Origin: Aeromonas veronii bv. veronii
GTDB lineage: Bacteria; Pseudomonadota; Gammaproteobacteria; Enterobacterales; Aeromonadaceae
Direction: 5' to 3'
DNA length: 64,000 nt
NCBI RefSeq assembly: GCF_000820225.1
Contig: NZ_CDDK01000025.1
Location: 89,041-153,040 of the forward strand
Shown piece after piece: positions 46,426-55,075 of this stretch. Made by a program: the position numbers and the translations under genes. The notes beneath the pieces are model-generated. The model was given only the letters and a program-made list of their open reading frames with translations, was not told where the DNA came from and did not search any database. The first letter of the stretch is position 1. Each line of letters starts with the position of its first letter.

Positions 46426-47559
46426 TCAACCCTTGAGTTGATAGAGTGCCGCGACGTTGCGCGCAGTGAGTTGAATGTTGGTGCTGGCGCTCTCCAGCGC
46501 CTCCGGCAGAGACATGGCGCGGTTGACCACGGCGAATACCGCGTCCAGCCCGTGATCATGTACCACACCGCAATCGTCGGTCAGGCAACCGGAGATGCCG
46601 ATCACCGGCTTGCCGAACTGCTTGGCGCAACGTGCGACACCGATTGGCGTCTTGCCATGGATGGTCTGGCTGTCGATACGACCTTCGCCGGTGATAACCA
46701 GGTCCGCATCGGCCACTTCCTCGGCCAGCTTCAGGGCTTCAATCACGATCTGGATACCTGGCTTGAGCTCGGCACCAAGCAGACCGACCAGCGCGGCCCC
46801 CATGCCACCGGCAGCGCCCGCCCCCGGAATATCCTTCACCTGCTTGCCAAGGGCCTGCTCAATGCAGTCGGCATAACGGGAGAGGTTGACATCGAGTTGC
46901 GCCACCATCTCGGGGGTCGCCCCCTTTTGCGGGCCAAACACTGCAGAGGCGCCTTTCGGGCCGCACAGCGGGTTGTTCACATCGCACGCCACCTCGATAA
47001 CCAGCTCGCTCAGTCGCGGATCCAGACCGTTCAGATCGATGGTTGCGAGCTCACTGAGACCTGCGCCGCCCAACTCGATAGCGGAGCCATCGGCTTTGAG
47101 CAGCTTGCCGCCGAGCGCCTGGATCATGCCGGCACCGCCGTCATTGGTGGCGCTGCCGCCGATACCGAGAATAAGGTGCTTCACCCCCATCTCCAGCGCG
47201 GCCAGGATCAGCTCGCCGGTGCCGAAGCTGGAGGTGAGCAGCGGATTGCGCTGCTCGGGAGCGACCAGATGGATGCCGGAAGCGGCGGCCATCTCGATGA
47301 CGGCACGCTCGCCATCACCCAGCAGACCGACGAAGCCCTGCACCTTGTTGCCAAGGGGCGCGGTCACTTCGACCGGCAGGATCCGGCCACCGGTGGCATC
47401 GACCAGCGATTGCACCGTGCCCTCACCGCCATCGGCCATCGGCAATTTGACGTAGGTGGCGTTTGGCAGCACCTGCTTGAAACCGGCCTCGATGGCATCA
47501 GCCACCGCCATGGCGCTCAGACTCTCCTTGAATGAATCGGGGGCAATAACAATTTTCAT
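46426..47559 (-). CDS. garK: Glycerate kinase (GarK/GlxK type)
   Basis: Phosphorylates D-glycerate, feeding it to glycolysis as a phosphoglycerate. It has 377 residues and is full length: MKIVIAPDSFKESLSAMAVADAIEAG, LPMADGGEGTVQSL, GIGGSATNDGGAGMIQALG and TGEGRIDSQTIHGKTPIGVAR. It lies 9 bases after the GntP-type permease and downstream of cdaR: a compact glycerate/hexarate module. An inverted repeat (GGCCGATGG...CCATCGGCC) at 46396-46416 may end the transcript. Confidence 0.93.
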   Translation of the reverse strand: MKIVIAPDSFKESLSAMAVADAIEAGFKQVLPNATYVKLPMADGGEGTVQSLVDATGGRILPVEVTAPLGNKVQGFVGLLGDGERAVIEMAAASGIHLVAPEQRNPLLTSSFGTGELILAALEMGVKHLILGIGGSATNDGGAGMIQALGGKLLKADGSAIELGGAGLSELATIDLNGLDPRLSELVIEVACDVNNPLCGPKGASAVFGPQKGATPEMVAQLDVNLSRYADCIEQALGKQVKDIPGAGAAGGMGAALVGLLGAELKPGIQIVIEALKLAEEVADADLVITGEGRIDSQTIHGKTPIGVARCAKQFGKPVIGISGCLTDDCGVVHDHGLDAVFAVVNRAMSLPEALESASTNIQLTARNVAALYQLKG

Positions 47560-47568
47560 ATCAATTCC

Positions 47569-48831
47569 TTAGGCGAGGCCAAACACGCCAAACATCAGGG
47601 TGGAGACAGTGGCAATGGTCAGACCGACTGCTGTTTCGTAAGGGATAAGTTTCAGGCGCTCCCCCACCCCCATGTGGACGCTGCCACCGGTGGCATGGAA
47701 AAAAGAGCCGTGGGGCATGTGGTCAAACACGGTGGCACCGGCATGGATCATCGCCGCCCCGGCCAGACTGCTGATCCCCAATTCAATCAGGGTGGAGCTG
47801 AATACGTTGGAGGCCACCACGGTACCGGCGGTAGTCGAGGCGGTTGCCAGCGACATCAGGGCACCGGAGATAGGCGCCAGCAGGTAAGAAGGCAGACCGG
47901 AGGCGGTCAGGCCGCTGATCAGCACATCTTTCAGGCCGGAGTTGGCAATGATGCCCGCCAGGGTACCGGTACCCAGCAGCATGATGGCGACCGGCGCCAT
48001 ACGAGCGAGACCGGAGACCGCAAACTGGTTCACCTTGCTGAATTTACCCATCATCAGGGCACCGACCAGACCACCAAGCGGCAGCGCAATCAGCGGATCC
48101 ACCACGATACCGGCGACCGGCCGCAGGGCCAGCAGCAGGATGGCGACCAACGGTGCGCTGATGGCGGCGGCAAAGCCCGGCAATTTGGCACCGGCAAAGC
48201 TCACCACCTCGTCGGCAGCAACCTTGCTGCCCTTGTTGTTGAGGCGCTTTGCCAGCCAGTAGGCCATCACCAGACCGAACAAACCCGGGATGATGCCCGC
48301 CGCCATCACTGAGGTCAGGGGCAGATGGAAGGCATCAGCCGCGGCAATGGCGTTGGGGTTGGGGGACATGACGTTACCCGCCTTGCCGCCGCCGATCATC
48401 GCCAGCAGGATGGCCGCCTTGGAGAGGTCGGCACGGCGGGCGATGGCCAGCGCGATGGGGGCGACCGTGATAACGGCCACATCCACGAATACGCCGACCG
48501 CAGTCAGGATCAGGGTTGCCAGTGCCAGCGCCAGCAGGGCGCGGGTTTCACCGAGTTTCTTGACGATGGTCTCGGCGATAGTGGTAGCCGCGCCCGATTC
48601 GATCAGCACGCCCGCCAGTACACCGGCCGCCAGGATCCGCATCACAGCAGTGGTGATCCCCTGGGCACCGCCGATCATCAGGGCGACGGTCTGGGTCAGA
48701 TCGGCACCGCCAATCAGGCCACCGGCCAGGGCACCCACGATCATGCCGTAAGCGGGCGGCACCTTTTTCAAAATGAGGATGATGGCGATGGAGAGCGCCG
48801 CGATGGCGCCAAGGGCTGTAACCGGGATCAT
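47569..48831 (-). CDS. GntP-family permease, probable glycerate/gluconate transporter
   Basis: Proton-coupled sugar-acid importer, 420 residues, about 12 membrane segments. The family hallmarks are GGLIGGADLTQTVALMIGGAQGI, MIGGGKAGNVMSPNPNAIAAADAF and MSLATASTTAGTVVASNVFSS. The start is the ATG at 48831, which has AAGGTG upstream; an in-frame TTG at 48846 overlaps that site. It lies between cdaR and glycerate kinase, so D-glycerate is a likely substrate, but this is inferred from context. Confidence 0.88.
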   Translation of the reverse strand: MIPVTALGAIAALSIAIILILKKVPPAYGMIVGALAGGLIGGADLTQTVALMIGGAQGITTAVMRILAAGVLAGVLIESGAATTIAETIVKKLGETRALLALALATLILTAVGVFVDVAVITVAPIALAIARRADLSKAAILLAMIGGGKAGNVMSPNPNAIAAADAFHLPLTSVMAAGIIPGLFGLVMAYWLAKRLNNKGSKVAADEVVSFAGAKLPGFAAAISAPLVAILLLALRPVAGIVVDPLIALPLGGLVGALMMGKFSKVNQFAVSGLARMAPVAIMLLGTGTLAGIIANSGLKDVLISGLTASGLPSYLLAPISGALMSLATASTTAGTVVASNVFSSTLIELGISSLAGAAMIHAGATVFDHMPHGSFFHATGGSVHMGVGERLKLIPYETAVGLTIATVSTLMFGVFGLA

Positions 48832-48949
48832 GACGGACACCTTCAATGGGAGTGAATGGCCGCCATTATGGAGATCTGCAATCAGAATGCCTTGGCTTAC
48901 AAACCAAAAATTGCGTCATGTAAAAGTGTTTTTTTGTCCAACTTCACAA

Positions 48950-50065
48950 TCACAAGTCGAGATTAAGGCCGAGATAGAGCAAAAATTTGTCGTCTAACTT
49001 GTTGAAATTCAACCCGGTTATCTGCTCGATCCGGTTTAGTCGGTAACGCAAGGTATTGGGGTGAATGAACAGCGCTTCGGCACAGCGATGCAGATCACAA
49101 TCCTGCAAGAAATAGTGGCGCAGGGTCTTCTGCAGCGCCCCTTTGCCATCTTCACGGGCCAGTTTCTGCAGCGGTGTGCGCAGCTGATCCGCCTGCCATG
49201 AGTCCGCCAGACTGCCGAGCAGCACCGGCAAACGGTAGTCCTCAAAGAAGTAGACCTGTTTACGTGGCGCCTGCCGCATGCCACGGCGCAGGGTATCCCG
49301 CGCCGTCTGGTAAGAGCGCGCCAGCCCGTCGATCCCGGCGAAGTAATCGCCCACCGCGATATGCACCTTGAAGTGGGGAATGCGCGCCAGTAGTTGCTTG
49401 ATCCGGCTGCGCTCCTGCGCCGATTGCCAGACACCCTCACTCAATTGCGCCGGTTTGAGCACCACTATCTCGTCGAGCCCGTTGATGGCGACCAGATTGT
49501 CCCGCTCCGGATTTTCCAGCTGATGAACCAGCTCCCGCAGACGAGCCGGATCGGCCTCCTCCAGCGCCAGCACGGCCACCACCCTGGGCTGGGCCAACTC
49601 CAGCCCGAGAAAACGGGCCGCCTGCTGCAGCTGATCGTCCCGCCCTTCACCACGGATTAGCTGCAGCACCAGCTCCTCCTTGTGGCGCTTGTCCCACTGC
49701 AGCTGCTCGGTGAGCGCCGCCTGCTCCAGAATGAGCTCGGCGGTCATTCGCACCAGCTCGGCGTAAGCACGCACTTCCTCCGGATCGCCGGAGATGCCGA
49801 TCACCCCGATCAGCTCTCCCTGATAGGAGATGGGTAAATTGATGCCGGGTCGCACCCCTTTGAGCTGCAGGGCGGTCGCTTCGCTGATCTCCACCACTCG
49901 GTTTTCGGTGAGCGCCAGCACGGCCCCTTCGTGGCGCTGATGGATCCGCTCCGGATTGCCGGACGCAATGATGAGACCATGTTCGTCCATCACGTTGACC
50001 GAGAACGACAGGATCTTCATCGCCCGTGCGACGATCTGGCGGGCAAGGTTATCGTTTAGCTGCAT
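48950..50065 (-). CDS. cdaR: Sugar diacid regulator CdaR
   Basis: Activator of glucarate/galactarate/glycerate use in E. coli. It has 371 residues: an N-terminal diacid-sensing domain (LARQIVARAMKILSFSVNVMDEHGLIIASGNPERI, then GVRPGINLPISYQGELIGVIGI) and a C-terminal PucR-type helix-turn-helix (DCDLHRCAEALFIHPNTLRYRLNRIEQITGL). The ATG at 50065 has GGAG six bases upstream. It is upstream of the permease and kinase genes, its likely targets. Confidence 0.92.
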   Translation of the reverse strand: MQLNDNLARQIVARAMKILSFSVNVMDEHGLIIASGNPERIHQRHEGAVLALTENRVVEISEATALQLKGVRPGINLPISYQGELIGVIGISGDPEEVRAYAELVRMTAELILEQAALTEQLQWDKRHKEELVLQLIRGEGRDDQLQQAARFLGLELAQPRVVAVLALEEADPARLRELVHQLENPERDNLVAINGLDEIVVLKPAQLSEGVWQSAQERSRIKQLLARIPHFKVHIAVGDYFAGIDGLARSYQTARDTLRRGMRQAPRKQVYFFEDYRLPVLLGSLADSWQADQLRTPLQKLAREDGKGALQKTLRHYFLQDCDLHRCAEALFIHPNTLRYRLNRIEQITGLNFNKLDDKFLLYLGLNLDL

Positions 50066-50274
50066 AACATCTCCGGACAAGGGGCTGATCTGACTACGTC
50101 ACCACGAGGCGATTCAGGGCACATGGGCGCAAAGATGCCACATCATCAAGACAAGCGAGAGGGGGATCGCTAGAATAGGCCACTTTACCCGATGTGTGCC
50201 CCGCCATGGAGCAGGAATTGCGTGCTTGCACCCGCCTGCCCGTGATGGCCCATCCCTCCGATCTGGACTGTGCT

Positions 50275-50649
50275 ATGGATTATGAATTTCGCCGCGACCC
50301 GTTTGGTGGCTATCGCGCCCGGTTCTCCATGGGCCATGAAGCCATCGGTCAGTGGCTGATCGACGAGGTTGGCAAGGATGAGGAGAAGCTCGACGAGCTC
50401 TTCTCCATCATTGATCAGCTCTCCAACCGCACCCGAGTCGAATACCGGCTCAACGGCGGTGACTACTCCCTGCTGCTGACCCATGAAGAGGCGGAGGTGA
50501 AAGCCAACGCCCTCAATATCGAGCTGGGTGAGGATCTTGACGATCTCGCCTACTACGATGATGAACAGCTGGCCATGTGCGGGCTGGAAGATTTTGCCCA
50601 GGTGCTCGGCTCCTGGCGCGCCTTTATCCGTAACGAGGATATGGGCTGA
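50275..50649 (+). CDS. yacL: UPF0231 family protein YacL
   Basis: A 124-residue acidic soluble protein of unknown function. It aligns with E. coli YacL at the start (MDYEFRRDPFGGYRARFSMGHEAIGQWL) and at the end (YYDDEQLAMCGLEDFAQVLGSWRAFI). I chose the ATG at 50275 on this basis; the open frame from 50194 is not conserved. It is divergent from cdaR. Confidence 0.9.
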   Translation: MDYEFRRDPFGGYRARFSMGHEAIGQWLIDEVGKDEEKLDELFSIIDQLSNRTRVEYRLNGGDYSLLLTHEEAEVKANALNIELGEDLDDLAYYDDEQLAMCGLEDFAQVLGSWRAFIRNEDMG

Positions 50650-50715
50650 TTGACCCAATGTCGGATTACTATGTCGGGCAAACGTGCCCTTTTGCCTAAC
50701 TCAACAGGATTGACT

Positions 50716-51012
50716 ATGTCTATTTACGATTTTGATGACGAACTGCCGGAAGACGAAGAACAGGAATCTACCAAGAAAGCAGCTGCACCAGCCAAGAAGA
50801 AAGGCAAGCAGGTGATGAACACTCAGGTCAACCTGAGCCCGCGCGATGCCAGTCGTCTGAACGGCATGCACGTTGAAGCGATCGCCACACTGGACGACGT
50901 CAGCCTGCCGAAGAACGTCATCTTCAAGGCTGGCCTGATCGCCCTGGGCGAACTGGAAGCCGGCAAGCGCGCCGATATCATCGCACGCGTGATCGCAGAA
51001 TCAGGCCGCTAA
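50716..51012 (+). CDS. Small protein of unknown function with acidic/basic N-terminus
   Basis: A 98-residue protein (MSIYDFDDELPEDEEQESTKK...). An acidic segment (residues 5-17) is followed by a Lys/Ala tract (KKAAAPAKKKGKQ, about 20-32) and a compact C-terminal part (TQVNLSPRDASRLNGMHVEAIATLDDVSLPKNVIFKAGLIAL). I do not recognise the family. The layout, a flexible charged arm followed by a short folded domain, is like small DNA-binding or partition-type proteins, but that is only a guess. CAACAGGATTGACT precedes the ATG. It has its own terminator. Confidence 0.7.
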   Translation: MSIYDFDDELPEDEEQESTKKAAAPAKKKGKQVMNTQVNLSPRDASRLNGMHVEAIATLDDVSLPKNVIFKAGLIALGELEAGKRADIIARVIAESGR

Positions 51013-51032
51013 TCGCCCCTGAAGGTATAAAG

Positions 51033-51061
51033 AAAGCCGGAGCCACTGCTCCGGCTTTTTG
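51033..51061 (+). terminator. Intrinsic terminator after the 50716 gene
   Basis: Stem AAGCCGGAGC (51034-51043) with GCTCCGGCTT (51048-51057), then a T-run. Confidence 0.87.
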
Positions 51062-51079
51062 TTTGCCGCCCAGGTACTC

Positions 51080-51817
51080 TCAACGGCAATCGATCCCCTT
51101 TCCGGCTCGGGAGACCAGTTGGTCATAGCGACCATCGGCACGGGCGGCAGCTAGGGCATGATTGAAGCGCTCAAGCAGGCTGGCGGCCTCCGGGTACTGC
51201 CGTGAAATGATCAGATAAAAAGTGTCGCTCTGACGAAAGTGGGGCAATGCCTGCAGATGGCAGGGGTCGCCAAACAGCTGACGGCTGGCATCCCGGGTCA
51301 CCGTCTCGTTCATCGGCAGCAGATCGATCCGTTTGCGATCCAGCAGTTGCAGACATTGTGCCAGGGTCTTGGGGCGCTGCAGATCCAGCCCGAAACGCTT
51401 GATCACCCCGTCGGCATGGCTGGTGCTCCACCCCAGCGGAATGCAGACACGCAGCCCTTGCCAACGGCCAGCCTGAATGGCCTCACTCCCCCGATAGGTG
51501 AACCAGGAGAGGCGATCTATATGAATGGGAGCGCTGTAGTGGAAGAGCTTGGCCCGCTCGGCAGTCCAGGCGTAGGGGAAGGTGGCCGCGACCAACCCAT
51601 TGCGGGTCAACTGATAGCCGCGGGGCCAGGGCAGGTAGTCGACCTGGAGCTCTCGATACCCGGCCTCTTGCAGCAGGGTCGTCACCAGCCGGGTGCTCTC
51701 GCCGCCTTCAGGCAGTGCTTTGCCGGTATAGGGGGTGAACTCACCGGTCACCAGCAGCAAGGGCGCGGCCTGCAGCCAGACACACCAACAACACAACAAC
51801 CACAGACAGTGCTTCAT
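51080..51817 (-). CDS. Periplasmic family-3 binding-protein-like protein
   Basis: A 245-residue secreted protein with signal peptide (MKHCLWLLCCWCVWLQA). The fold is like amino-acid-binding proteins: LLLVTGEFTPYTGKALPEGGESTRLVTTLL, then YLPWPRGYQLTRNGLVAATFPYAWTAERA, and FYLIISRQYPEAASLLERFNHALAAARADGRYDQL. There is no transporter operon beside it. Such orphans are common in Aeromonas and Vibrio; ligand unknown. It is a distant relative of the gene at 56441. The ATG at 51817 begins the signal peptide. Confidence 0.8.
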   Translation of the reverse strand: MKHCLWLLCCWCVWLQAAPLLLVTGEFTPYTGKALPEGGESTRLVTTLLQEAGYRELQVDYLPWPRGYQLTRNGLVAATFPYAWTAERAKLFHYSAPIHIDRLSWFTYRGSEAIQAGRWQGLRVCIPLGWSTSHADGVIKRFGLDLQRPKTLAQCLQLLDRKRIDLLPMNETVTRDASRQLFGDPCHLQALPHFRQSDTFYLIISRQYPEAASLLERFNHALAAARADGRYDQLVSRAGKGIDCR

Positions 51818-51937
51818 CAGCTGCTCTCCCTTTACCCTGTTGATGAGTATAGAGAAGGGATCCGACCACCTCCTGCGCGGTTGTCCTGCTGACGCCCACT
51901 TGTTAAGGTTGCCGCCTGCCTCGATCAAGGAGATCCA

Positions 51938-52768
51938 ATGTTACCCCTCCCCGACTCATTTATCTGGGGCGCGCTGGCGCTGGCCGTGCTGCTTGCCCTC
52001 TTCCGCCAACGTCTTCCCGCCTTTGCCCTGCTGGGACTCTCCCTGCTGCTGGCACTGTGGCTTGACCGAATGACACTACCCGCCCTGCTGGTCTCGGTCG
52101 CAGGATTACTGTTGGCATGGCGTACGCCAACCCTCCCCGCCCGCTGGGCGATGGCGGCCAGAGTGGTGCTGATCCTCTGGGCGATTGCGCTGACCCTGCA
52201 CCTGATCCCCGGCTTCAACAATCTCAAGGTGCTGGATCAGGCGCTGGCAGGCCCCGCCAGCGTGCCGTTCAACATGTATCTGAACCTCGACAAGCCGCTG
52301 CTGCTCTTTGGCTTGCTGCTGGCCTGCCCGATGCTGCTGGGCAAGGGGGGCGCAATCCGCTGGCGCCCGCTGGCCCTGTTGCTGCTGCCGCTGGGTGCCC
52401 TGCTGGTCATCGCCTGGCAGTTGGGGGCACTGAAACCGGAAGTGGGTCTGCCCCACTGGTGGTGGCTGTTTGCACTCAACAATCTGCTGTTCACCTGCGT
52501 GGCGGAAGAGGCGCTGTTTCGCGGCGCGATCCAGCAGGGGCTGACCGAACGTTACCGCCCCTGGATTGGCATCGTCGTGGCTGCGCTACTGTTCGGAGCC
52601 ATCCACCTGCCCGGTGGCCCCCTGCTAGCGCTGTTTGCGACTCTGGCAGGCTGCTGCTATGGCCTGGCATTCCAGCTCAGCGGGCGACTCTCCGTGGCCA
52701 TCCTGATCCACTTCGCCTTCAACTTCTCCCATCTGGCGCTCTTCACCTACCCGCTGGCCCACCGCTAA
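51938..52768 (+). CDS. CPBP-family intramembrane metalloprotease
   Basis: A 276-residue inner-membrane protein with about eight membrane segments. The CPBP/abortive-infection (Abi) signature is complete: VAEEALFRGAIQQGL (EExxxR), FGAIHLPGGPL and ILIHFAFNFSHLAL supply the glutamates and histidines of the active site. It belongs to the Rce1-like group; the bacterial members are linked to bacteriocin self-immunity or protein maturation. The substrate is unknown and no bacteriocin gene is nearby. Confidence 0.85.
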   Translation: MLPLPDSFIWGALALAVLLALFRQRLPAFALLGLSLLLALWLDRMTLPALLVSVAGLLLAWRTPTLPARWAMAARVVLILWAIALTLHLIPGFNNLKVLDQALAGPASVPFNMYLNLDKPLLLFGLLLACPMLLGKGGAIRWRPLALLLLPLGALLVIAWQLGALKPEVGLPHWWWLFALNNLLFTCVAEEALFRGAIQQGLTERYRPWIGIVVAALLFGAIHLPGGPLLALFATLAGCCYGLAFQLSGRLSVAILIHFAFNFSHLALFTYPLAHR

Positions 52769-52775
52769 CTCCTGA

Positions 52776-52806
52776 AGTGAAGGCGCCCGACACGGGCGCC
52801 TTCCTT
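52776..52806 (+). terminator. Terminator after the CPBP gene
   Basis: GAAGGCGCCC with GGGCGCCTTC around a short loop, followed by a weak T-rich stretch (CTTC). Confidence 0.6.
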
Positions 52807-52974
52807 CGCACCTCCCCCCTCTCTCTTTAAGCCTGCTGCCTCGCTCGCTTTACACCTCCACAAAGCTCCAAACAAAACCAATTCATTTACTTGTAACCAA
52901 AATGTAAACAAACTGACCTCTGCATTCGCCATAACAGTCACTTTCCATTGCCCTGCAACCAAAAGGATCCTGTG

Positions 52975-54291
52975 ATGCAGAAAACCCTCAGTTATGCCGC
53001 CCTGCTGCTGGTCAGCCAGTTCCCGCAACTGGCACTGGCCGATACCGATGTCTACCTCACCAACAACAGTCCTGAACCGCTCCAGATCGACATCCGCCAA
53101 AGCGGCAGCGGCCAGCTGCAACCCGGCAGTCAGTGGAGCCAGCACCGCACCGAGCTGGGCCCGTGGGAGAGCGCCATGGTACTCAGCTTCAATCGCTATG
53201 AGGGGGTAAAAGCGGGCAAGAGCTATCTGTTCGAAACCCGCGTGACCACAGCGGGTGGCGACGTCTATCGGCTCAATCAGCTGATGGAGGGAACCTGGTG
53301 GAACACCACCTTGCAGCACGGTGGCGAGACGCCGACCGGCGCATCCGGTTGGCAAAACGATCGAGCGATCCATCGCGTTGCCGGGCCACAAGAGCTGGCC
53401 TTTGCCGCCAAGTTCACCGGCCGCTACGACGATCTGCACTATATGCTGACCCCCGCCAAATCCTTGGAGCAGCCCGACCCCGCAGAAAACCGGTTGAAAG
53501 TAGCCAGCTACAACGTCTGGGCGCTGCCGGTGATCGCCTCCAGCATCGGCGAGCGGTTGACCTTGCTGCCTGATTATCTCAAGGGTTATGACGCCCTGCT
53601 GCTGCAAGAGGTATTCGATGGCCGCCGCGAGGGTTTTTTACAGGCGCTGGCGAAAGAGTACCCCTACCAGACCAAGGTACTCGACAAGCCCGGGATCAAC
53701 GTCCACGACGGCGGCGTGGTGATCGTCAGCCGCTATCCCATAGTGCGGGAGGCCCAACTGGTCTATCCCCAATGCACCGGCACCGACTGCTTCGCCGACA
53801 AGGGGGTGATGTACGCCGAGGTGATCAAAGGGGGCAAGGCGTGGCACCTGTTCGCCACCCACACCGCCAGCTTCGACACCGACGAGGCCCGCAAGCTGCG
53901 CCAGATCCAGTTCGGTCAGATCCGCTCTCTGGCAGCCAGCCTCAAGATCCCTGCCACGGACACCGTCATCTACGGCGGTGACTTCAACGTCAACAAACGC
54001 AAGTTTGCCGATGACTACGCTAATATGCTGGCCAATCTGAACGCCCATGAACCCGCCTATGGCGGCTATACCGAAGCCACCTTCGATCCCAGGATCAACC
54101 CCTATGCCGGTGGCCCACTCTCCGGTGGCGCCAACGTCGAGTATCTGGACTATCTGGTAGTGAGTCGGGAGTACGGCAACGCCAGCCACAACCTCAACAC
54201 GGTCTGGATCCCGCGCAGCAGCGATGGCAGCCTCTGGCCCGCCAGCAACCTCTCAGACCACTTCCCGGTCAAGGGAGAGATCAGCCGATGA
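52975..54291 (+). CDS. Secreted sphingomyelinase C (sphingomyelin phosphodiesterase)
   Basis: Hydrolyses sphingomyelin to ceramide and phosphocholine; bacterial members are haemolysins. It has 438 residues: signal peptide (MQKTLSYAALLLVSQFPQLALA), an N-terminal beta domain (about 23-165), then a DNase-I-like domain. The catalytic residues lie in KVASYNVWALP (Asn), LLLQEVFDGRR (Glu, metal), HLFATHTASF (His), IYGGDFNVN (Asp/Asn) and SNLSDHFPVKGE (Asp-His). The ATG at 52975 follows AAAGGA. Its last four bases overlap the next gene (ATGA), so the two are translated together. Confidence 0.93.
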   Translation: MQKTLSYAALLLVSQFPQLALADTDVYLTNNSPEPLQIDIRQSGSGQLQPGSQWSQHRTELGPWESAMVLSFNRYEGVKAGKSYLFETRVTTAGGDVYRLNQLMEGTWWNTTLQHGGETPTGASGWQNDRAIHRVAGPQELAFAAKFTGRYDDLHYMLTPAKSLEQPDPAENRLKVASYNVWALPVIASSIGERLTLLPDYLKGYDALLLQEVFDGRREGFLQALAKEYPYQTKVLDKPGINVHDGGVVIVSRYPIVREAQLVYPQCTGTDCFADKGVMYAEVIKGGKAWHLFATHTASFDTDEARKLRQIQFGQIRSLAASLKIPATDTVIYGGDFNVNKRKFADDYANMLANLNAHEPAYGGYTEATFDPRINPYAGGPLSGGANVEYLDYLVVSREYGNASHNLNTVWIPRSSDGSLWPASNLSDHFPVKGEISR

Positions 54292-55073
54292 CTCGCCGTT
54301 ACGGGATACTGGCGCTGGCTATCCTGACCCTTTTACTGGTGAATCTGGGCTGGCAGGAAGAGCCGTCTTCAATATCGCCAGAACGGTCGGAGGCGCCTTC
54401 TCCGGCCGATGTGCAGTTGCCAGCAGAACCGGGGAGCCCGCCTCCCCGAATGCCAAACGCCGAGGGGATGGATGGCAAAAGCAAAGAAGTGCCCAGCAGC
54501 TGGCAGGCGATGCCGGATGAACTGATCAACCAGCTTGCCAGCGAGATCAGCGACAGCGAGTTGCCGCTGGCGCAGCGTGTGAGCAATCTGGAAGCAACAG
54601 AGGCCGGGTGGCTTAGCGAGGGTGAGAGTCTGATCCGGCTACAGGGACGCTATGCCCTGGCGCTGGATCAGTTGGCGCAGGAGAGCGAGCAGTTGCCGCT
54701 GGCCGAGCGGCTGGACACCCTCACCCGCTTGCAGGATCGGTGGGCGGCGGATCATCCGGATCTGGCGGTGGATCTGTTCAACCCGGATGCCCGCCTGCAG
54801 CAAGCTCGTCAGCTTTGGGGAGATGAGGAGCTGGCCACCCTGGCCCATCACTTCCTGCCCGCAGAGAAGGCCGAAGCCACGCTGGCGTTTGCCGGGGCGC
54901 GCCAGCAACAGCTCGATCAACGCAGTCGCTACCAGCGAGAGCTGGCCGAGCTGGAGCAGCAACTGGCGGCCAGCCAACAGCAGATGGATCCTGCCCTGTG
55001 GCAACAACACAAGGAGGAGGTGTTGAGCCAGTGGCGTCGTGACTTTTTCGCGCGGGAGCAAGGCACACCCTGA
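54288..55073 (+). CDS. Membrane-anchored helical protein coupled to the sphingomyelinase (lipase-chaperone-like layout)
   Basis: A 261-residue protein with one N-terminal membrane segment (YGILALAILTLLLVNLGW), a Pro/Ser/Glu linker (about 25-70) and a long, all-helical Glu/Gln/Arg-rich domain (LAQRVSNLEATEAGWL, LDTLTRLQDRWAADHPD, ARQQQLDQRSRYQRELAELEQQLAASQQQ). This layout is that of Lif-type lipase chaperones (LipB/Lif), which fold secreted lipases in the periplasm; the diagnostic RxxFDY motif of Lif is not visible. The 4-base overlap with the sphingomyelinase gene supports a folding or secretion partner of that enzyme. Function is inferred. Confidence 0.55.
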   Translation: MTRRYGILALAILTLLLVNLGWQEEPSSISPERSEAPSPADVQLPAEPGSPPPRMPNAEGMDGKSKEVPSSWQAMPDELINQLASEISDSELPLAQRVSNLEATEAGWLSEGESLIRLQGRYALALDQLAQESEQLPLAERLDTLTRLQDRWAADHPDLAVDLFNPDARLQQARQLWGDEELATLAHHFLPAEKAEATLAFAGARQQQLDQRSRYQRELAELEQQLAASQQQMDPALWQQHKEEVLSQWRRDFFAREQGTP

Positions 55074-55075
55074 GG

